Source: Isotricha intestinalis (lineage: Eukaryota > Ciliophora > Litostomatea > Vestibuliferida > Isotrichidae). Taken from it: DNA of 12,482 nucleotides. This document shows, piece by piece, positions 7,397 through 12,482 of this stretch. Both the position numbers and the translations under genes were made by a program. Each line of letters starts with the position of its first letter. Within the stretch, counting starts at the first letter, position 1. The stretch lies in contig JAJJLU010004494.1 of the NCBI GenBank assembly GCA_023807065.1, positions 1-12,482 of the forward strand. Direction: 5' to 3'. The notes beneath the pieces are model-generated. The model saw only the letters and a list, made by a program, of their open reading frames with translations, did no database searches and had not been told where the DNA came from.

Positions 7397-9418
7397 ATGA
7401 ATAAATCATTTGAAAAAGAATTTAAAAATGATTTGAATTTAGGGGATTATAATCGCTCAAAAACATTATATTTTTCTAATATTGATAAAAAATATAAAAG
7501 AAAACAAGATATGACAATATTAGAAAGTACAATAAAAAGATCAATAACTCAAAATGAAGAAAAAGATTTAGATAAAATAACTTTAAATTCAATGGAATTT
7601 TCTCAAATTTTTGAGAAATTTCAAGAAGAAAAATTAAATAGTGATTTTATAAATTTTGAAGAGCTTCAACCTGAATATTTAAAAGTTCAAAATTATAATT
7701 TTCCTTCAAAAGATAGTTTTGAAAAATTTATAAATGAAAAGTTTGATAAAGAAAAAATAAATAATTTAGTTGATCATATTTTATCTTTAAAAGTTTCTAT
7801 AGATTCAATTATAAATAATCAAATAATTTCTCCTTTAATTTTGATAAATAATTTAATTGAAGAATATTATGATTTTGAAAAAGAAAAAATTAAAGATATG
7901 GAAAATTTAAAAGAAAAATTAAATAATTTTTCTTATTTTAGATATTTGAAAAAAGATAATAATTCTTTTTATAGAGCAATTCTTTTTCAAATAATAGAAT
8001 TTATTATATTAAATAATAAAATAGATTTTTTAAAATATTTTATTATAGATATTTATGAAAAATATTCCAGTTCTGAATTATTGAATTACGTAAAACTTTT
8101 AGAAATTGAAAATTTAATTAAACCAAAATTAATTTTACAAATTTTCATATCAATATATTATAATTTAATAGAAAATAATATTGAAAAAGCATATCAAATA
8201 TTTGTTATTTCAATTAATTCATGTCAAACTTTTGATTTAGGATTAATATTCTATTATAAATTTATTCTTATGAAATATATAGAAGACAATAAAATGAAAC
8301 ATTATTCAAAACAATTAAATATTTCAATTGGGAGTTTATTACCTGAAAAATATGAAAATAATGATACTTTTTTATTTGATGATTTTTACAAAGAAAATTT
8401 ACTTCAATTCAACACTGATATTCAAAAAATAGTTTTTTATATTACTCCTTATATTTTTAGTGTTGATTTAAATATTTTTTCAGAAAAAGAAAAAAAAAAA
8501 TTTATATTTGAAAGAGATGATAATCAATTGAATTTAAATTTAGAAATTAATGTTTTTGATAATAATGAAAGTTTCGAATTATTATATTTAAATAATTACT
8601 TTGAACAATTTAAATATATTTTTAATATTTATTTAAATAAAAATGAAAAGCCAACTCAAATTTTAGATAATAAAAAAGAAGAAATTAAAAAAGAAAATAT
8701 TATTGAAGAAAAACAAAATGAAAATAATAAAGAAATAAATTATGAAAAAGAAAATATGAGTGAAAAAGAAGAAATAAATTTAAATGATGTTAATATTAAA
8801 GAAATAAATAATAATCAAAATACTGTAGTTAACAATCCAGACAAAAAAAAAATAAAATTATTTGAAAACCCGAAAAAAAGAGATACAAATAGAAATATAA
8901 TTATAAAAAATGGAATGAAAAAATTATTTAAAAAGATATTTAAAAAAAAAGAGAAAAAAGAAGAATTGAAAGAATCAAAATATTTAAAATGTGAAAATTG
9001 TTTAAAATTCAATTCGATAGAAGAAATAAATTTATGTAAAGAATGTATAAGAAAATTATTATATAATGAAAGTTTATCATATTATAATGAATGTATAATG
9101 GAAAATATAGAATTTGATATAAATAATATTCTATTTACTTATAAAGATAAAACTTATAAAATAAAAAAAATTTTACCAATAATTTATGAAAATTTAACTA
9201 GAGAACAATATCAAAATTCAATTAAATCTCAAATTTGTGCTTGTTGTCAAGAATATTTAAATGGAAAACAAAATATTATTCATTTTAATTGTGGTTGTTG
9301 TTTTTGTAATAAGGAATGTGTTAAATTTATTCATGGAGGAAAATATTATCCTTTTTGTAATAGATGTAAATCTGATTTATTTCAATTTAAAAATTTATTT
9401 TCTATTTTGAAAAAATAA
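7397..9418 (+). CDS. Otubain-like OTU pseudo-deubiquitinase with C-terminal zinc-finger-like domain
   Basis: A 673-residue protein. The N-terminal 90 residues are charged and not recognised. Residues about 110-412 match the otubain (peptidase C65) fold in order: FSYFRYLKKDNNSFYRAILFQ (178-198) corresponds to the catalytic loop (family pattern D-G-N-C-F-Y-R), helical middle segments follow, FNTDIQKIVFYITPYIFSVDLNI (338-360) corresponds to the strand before the active-site end, and ESFELLYL (391-398) aligns with the family G-H-Y-D-I-L-Y. The nucleophile Cys is Ser190 (TCT), the catalytic His is Ser392 and the Asp is Glu394. It should therefore lack cysteine protease activity and may bind ubiquitin or an E2, a known non-catalytic role of OTUB1. 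A Lys/Glu/Asn linker (420-525) leads to Cys-rich modules: C532, C535, C547, C550, then C614, C616/C617, C632, C634/C635, C637, C641, H646, C654, C657, RING- or LIM-like in spacing. Confidence 0.8.
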   Translation: MNKSFEKEFKNDLNLGDYNRSKTLYFSNIDKKYKRKQDMTILESTIKRSITQNEEKDLDKITLNSMEFSQIFEKFQEEKLNSDFINFEELQPEYLKVQNYNFPSKDSFEKFINEKFDKEKINNLVDHILSLKVSIDSIINNQIISPLILINNLIEEYYDFEKEKIKDMENLKEKLNNFSYFRYLKKDNNSFYRAILFQIIEFIILNNKIDFLKYFIIDIYEKYSSSELLNYVKLLEIENLIKPKLILQIFISIYYNLIENNIEKAYQIFVISINSCQTFDLGLIFYYKFILMKYIEDNKMKHYSKQLNISIGSLLPEKYENNDTFLFDDFYKENLLQFNTDIQKIVFYITPYIFSVDLNIFSEKEKKKFIFERDDNQLNLNLEINVFDNNESFELLYLNNYFEQFKYIFNIYLNKNEKPTQILDNKKEEIKKENIIEEKQNENNKEINYEKENMSEKEEINLNDVNIKEINNNQNTVVNNPDKKKIKLFENPKKRDTNRNIIIKNGMKKLFKKIFKKKEKKEELKESKYLKCENCLKFNSIEEINLCKECIRKLLYNESLSYYNECIMENIEFDINNILFTYKDKTYKIKKILPIIYENLTREQYQNSIKSQICACCQEYLNGKQNIIHFNCGCCFCNKECVKFIHGGKYYPFCNRCKSDLFQFKNLFSILKK

Positions 9419-9531
9419 ATATTTCATTATTAAGTTTTTTAGTTAATAAATTATACTTTAAATTATTAAAATTTTTTTTCTAAAAAAAATTCATTTATGA
9501 TAAAATAATTAATAAAAAAATAACTTTTAAA

Positions 9532-11873
9532 ATGAGTGATAAACCAAAGAAGAAATCTTTAAAAAAATCAGATACAAAATCATCGATAAAAAAATCAGAA
9601 ACGAAATCATCAAAAAAAGGGAAAGAATTAAAAAAAAAGGAAAAAAAATTAAAATCAAAGGGTTCTGTGTCAAATTCTCCAGATAATAAAACAACAAGTA
9701 GTAAAATAGAAATAGATGAAAATAAATTAAAAGAAAATTTATCAGGAAATAATAATGAACAATTACAAAATAATATAAATAACATAAATAATAATAATAT
9801 TAATAATATAAATAAAAATAATATAGAAAAATGTGAAGGATGTTTTCAAGGAGAAGGTTATTTTTATTGTACAAATTGCAATAAAATATATTGTAAAATA
9901 TGTGATGATCAATTACATATAATTCCTTCTTTTAGAAATCATGAAAGAATATTAATTGAAAATTTTAATAATTTAAATATGAAATGTTATCATCATAATT
10001 TGCCTTTGAAATTTTTTTGTGAATCATGTCAAGAACCTATTTGTTTAAATTGTAAAACTTTTGGTCCTCATAATAATCCTCTTCATCATGTTGGAAGTAT
10101 ATTCGAAATTTATAGGAAATATTTAGATAATTGTAAAAATCAAATAGAGAAAAATTTAATTGGAAAAAATGAAAAAATTGAAAATATTTTATTAAATATT
10201 GATTCTTTAAGTAAAGAAAATAAAAATACTGCAAATATTATTTTAAAAGGAATTAACAATGAATTTGATACTGCAAAAAATATAATTAAAAAAGAAGAAG
10301 GGAAAAAATTAGCAATATTAAATTATAATTCTTCAATAATTCAAAAAGAAATACTTCAAATAGAAAATATATTAAATGATTTAGGAGAAGTAGATAATAA
10401 TAAAATAAATAATCCTTATTATTCAAATAAAGAAGATCCTTTAGAATTTTTATTAAAATATAAAAATACCATAAAAATAATAGATAAAATAATTTCTAAG
10501 AAAAATATAAATACTTTAACAAATGAAGATTTAAATAAATTAAATATTTGGCCAAAAGAATTAAATGAATCAAAAAAGCAATTAGAAGAATATCCAAAAA
10601 TAAAAAAATTATTAAAAGTAAAAGATGATATAATGTTTAATTTAATAACAATACCATATGAGGAAAATTCTGAAGAATTGAAATTAATAAAAGAAAAAGC
10701 AGAAAAGGAAATTTCAGAATGGGTAAAATTAAGTGATCAATATGCAATTGAATTAAAAAAATATAATTTAGTATGTTCATATTGTGGAATTTATTTAGAT
10801 GGAAATAAAGTTAATGATGATTGTCCTTATAATAATGATATTAATTATATTCATACTGGATTAACTAATGAAATTCCACCAAAAGAAAATTATGGTAATA
10901 AAAGACATTTTTTTGGAGAACCTGTTTCAAATTTTTCAGAAATTGTTAAAATTGTTCAAGAAAGAAGAAAAATTGAAGAAGAACTTAGATTAAAAAAATT
11001 ATTAGAAGAAAAAAATAATATGAATAATAATATTAATGAAACAATTAATGAGGAAGTTAAGGAAGAAATTAAAGAAGAAGAAGTTAAGAATCCTTTTGAG
11101 AAAAATATTTTAAGTTCAGTTTTAAAGGAAAAAAAAAAAAAAAAGATGAAAATAAAAGATATTATAAACAAACAATAACAAATGATTGGGTATATAAATT
11201 AGCAGGAGCAATAGAAAAATTTAAAATAAATTTATATCAAGTTTTATCAGAAGTTGATGGTGATTATGATGGAATAATAACTTTTGAAGAATTATTACAA
11301 GCTTTTTATAAAATGGGAATTTATTTAACTAAAGGCGACAAAACTGGATTATTAAAATATCTTAATTTAAGTGAATATAAAGATGGTAAAATTGATATTA
11401 TTAAATTTACTAGAAATTTCATGAAAGAAATTGGAAAAGAAGAACAATTTAATATGGAAATGAAAAGAATTGAAAAAAGAAAAACTCTTAATAGGAGTTC
11501 TTCAAAAAATAAAAATAAAGATAATAAAAATAATAGTCTTAATAATAGTTTAATTAAGTCTAATGATAATGAAATTAATACTCAAATTAATATTAAAGTT
11601 ACTCAAGATGGAAAAGAAATTAAACCTGATGTTAATATTAATAATTCTTCTAATTTTAATTCCTTGAAAAATTCTAACAACATTAATAATGAATCTTTAA
11701 AAAAATCTTCTGATGGATTTGATGAATATAGAAATAAAGTTAAAGAAGATAAAAAAGAAAATGAAGAATTTCCTTTACCTAAAAATGTTGATTTAGATGC
11801 TCTTGGAGAAAATTTTAATAAGAAATCTAATGAGAAAGAAGATGGAAATTCAGAATTTAAATGGATTCTTTAA
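9532..11873 (+). CDS. Tandem B-box, coiled-coil and EF-hand protein, frame interrupted near 11129-11144
   Basis: The first frame (9532-11178) encodes 548 residues. A Lys-rich N-terminus (1-45, two KKS-D/E-TKSS copies) and Asn-rich linker precede B-box 1 (about 101-140: C101, C104, C113, C116, C121, C124, H137) and B-box 2 (about 150-187: C152, H155, C163, C166, C171, C174, H180, H186). Then comes a coiled coil (about 195-285), as in TRIM proteins but without RING. A further Cys/His group at 415-441 (C415, C418, C431, H441) looks zinc-binding. The stop at 11176-11178 is followed, in the -1 frame, by uninterrupted coding to 11873 with a canonical EF-hand. That frame is open from 11100, so the two halves overlap and probably form one protein of about 780 residues if one A is missing from the A16 run. 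The alternative is a 32-base intron at 11083-11114. The role is unknown; a calcium-sensing TRIM-like scaffold is plausible. Confidence 0.75.
11129..11144 (+). other. A16 homopolymer at the likely frameshift point
   Basis: Sixteen consecutive A bases lie in the only zone (11100-11178) where both reading frames of the B-box/EF-hand gene are open. Frame B is closed just upstream by TGA at 11097-11099 and frame A by TAA at 11176-11178. Adding one A (or removing two) joins the frames. A run of this length is a common site of assembly or polymerase error, but also of real slippage. Confidence 0.65.
11256..11291 (+). other. EF-hand calcium-binding loop
   Basis: The 12-residue loop DGDYDGIITFEE has Asp at positions 1, 3 and 5, Gly at 6, Ile at 8 and Glu at 12, the full canonical pattern. 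Helix residues flank it (YQVLSEV before, LLQAFYKMG after). About 33 residues later a second, degenerate loop (SEYKDGKIDIIK) keeps Gly6 and Ile8 but has Lys at 12, so it probably does not bind calcium. Together they form the usual EF-hand pair. This domain lies upstream of the first ATG of its own frame (11313), which argues that translation comes from the B-box frame. Confidence 0.9.
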
Positions 11874-12113
11874 TAAAAAATTATATTTTTTTTTTTTAAA
11901 ATTTTTTTATTTAAATCCAAAAAATTAAAGAATTAAATACTTAAAAATACTGATATCAATATATACTATCAATATTAAACTAAAATACTAAAATATTAAT
12001 ATATCTTTATTAAACTTTATTATGAATGCTAAATTAAATTTTAAAAACAGTTTACTTTTAAAAAAATTATATAATTAAATGATCATTTTTCAAACCCAAA
12101 AAAACAATTTTTT
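11874..12113. other. Convergent intergenic region
   Basis: These 240 bases lie between the 3' ends of the B-box/EF-hand gene and the copine gene. They are A/T-rich with a T run near 11886-11897 and repeated ATACT/AATATTAA words around 11938-12005. No open frame or RNA gene is visible. They presumably hold both 3' untranslated regions and polyadenylation signals, but AATAAA-like words are too frequent here to be informative. Confidence 0.5.
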
Positions 12114-12482
12114 TTATTGTTTTAAATTATATGGATATAAATCATTCATCATATAATAATCTTCAATTTGTCTTGGAATTTCTTCCAAAACTTCCTGAGC
12201 TAATCGTTGAGGATTATTTGCAAATTGATTAAAAGGAACAAACTGAACAATATCTCTCATTCTCTTTTTTCCTTGAGAAGAAACCAAAGGATATTTATCT
12301 CCATCTAATTGTTCCATATTTCTAAAATTGGCATTTCCAATACCAATAATAATAACACTCAAAGGTAAAAAAGATCCTTCAACCAAAGCATCAACAGTTT
12401 CATTCATATCATTAATAATACCATCAGTTAAAATCATTAAAACTTGATATTGTAAGTTATTATTTTTTAATTTAATTAAATT
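12114..12482 (-). CDS. Copine, C-terminal part of the von Willebrand A-like domain (5' end outside window)
   Basis: The stop is at 12114-12116 and the frame stays open to the right edge, giving 122 residues of a longer protein; ATG codons inside the window are internal. The sequence has the copine A-domain signature: YQVLMILTDGIINDM (MIDAS-related TDG), LPLSVIIIGIGNANFRNMEQLDGD, and RDIVQFVPFNQF, followed by LAQEVLEEIPRQIEDYY. Copines are cytosolic proteins with two C2 domains that bind membranes in response to calcium, plus a C-terminal A-like domain that recruits partners. The C2 domains would be encoded to the right of the window. The protein ends PYNLKQ shortly after the domain, as in many copines. 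Family assignment is strong; which paralogue is not known. Confidence 0.93.
   Translation of the reverse strand, partial: NLIKLKNNNLQYQVLMILTDGIINDMNETVDALVEGSFLPLSVIIIGIGNANFRNMEQLDGDKYPLVSSQGKKRMRDIVQFVPFNQFANNPQRLAQEVLEEIPRQIEDYYMMNDLYPYNLKQ

Noticed and set aside
11190..11205. 16-base GT-AG stretch just before the EF-hand, like heterotrich mini-introns
   Set aside because: It lies after the frame-A stop at 11176-11178 and its removal would shift the EF-hand frame, so it cannot repair the gene.
11313..11873. Independent 186-residue gene starting at ATG 11313
   Set aside because: This start falls after the EF-hand loop at 11256-11291 and would cut the domain; the frame is open far upstream, so the ATG is internal to a larger gene.
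1..12482. tRNA, rRNA, transposon ends or telomere repeats
   Set aside because: No cloverleaf-like GC-containing segment, transposase or integrase motif, terminal inverted repeat, or G/C-rich telomeric repeat was seen on either strand.
1..12482. Bacterial or viral origin of the window
   Set aside because: NEK kinase, copine, B-box and CAP domains, a spliced gene and lack of ribosome-binding sites point to a eukaryotic nuclear genome.

Overview
The window looks like a gene-dense, extremely AT-rich nuclear genome segment from a unicellular eukaryote. Every recognisable domain is eukaryotic: SAM, NEK kinase, CAP, RING-H2, otubain-like OTU, B-box, EF-hand, copine. There are no operons or Shine-Dalgarno sites. 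One gene clearly needs a 35-base GT-AG intron. All eight genes end in TAA, and TAA/TAG/TGA are not used as sense codons, so the standard code applies. Asn-rich low complexity, short intergenic gaps (about 50 to 240 bases), tiny introns, a NEK kinase with a DLN motif, and B-box/EF-hand and cytosolic CAP proteins would fit an AT-rich ciliate with the standard code, such as a rumen litostome. This assignment is inference (about 40% sure). Anaerobic fungi, Anaeramoeba and Dictyostelium-like amoebae remain possible. No telomere repeat is visible.

Layout, left to right: (1) 13-609 (+), a tandem-SAM protein ending in a possible CaaX box. (2) 722-3541 (-), a NEK-type kinase with a long Asn-rich tail. 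(3) 3709-5063 (-), a two-exon CAP/SCP-domain protein; its first exon is separated from the main reading frame by the intron. (4) 5153-6511 (+), divergent from gene 3 across an 89-base AT-rich gap, a secreted-then-membrane-anchored RING protein. (5) 6674-7276 (+), a coiled-coil protein that resembles the m6A-writer subunit WTAP/FL2D. (6) 7397-9418 (+), an otubain-like OTU domain lacking catalytic Cys and His, fused to C-terminal Cys-rich zinc-finger-like modules. (7) 9532-11873 (+), a tandem B-box/coiled-coil protein that reads into an EF-hand segment only if a one-base shift at a 16-A run, or an alternative 32-base intron, is accepted. (8) 12114 to the right edge (-), the C-terminal part of a copine.

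These are independent eukaryotic genes, not one pathway. Genes 4, 6 and 7 all carry domains from ubiquitin biology (RING, OTU, B-box), but co-location alone is weak evidence of joint function. The most noteworthy items are the predicted pseudo-deubiquitinase with added zinc fingers, the broken B-box/EF-hand reading frame, the RING finger with Glu at a zinc-ligand position, and the WTAP-like candidate. No rRNA, tRNA, CRISPR array or mobile element was seen. No gap between genes exceeds 300 bases.
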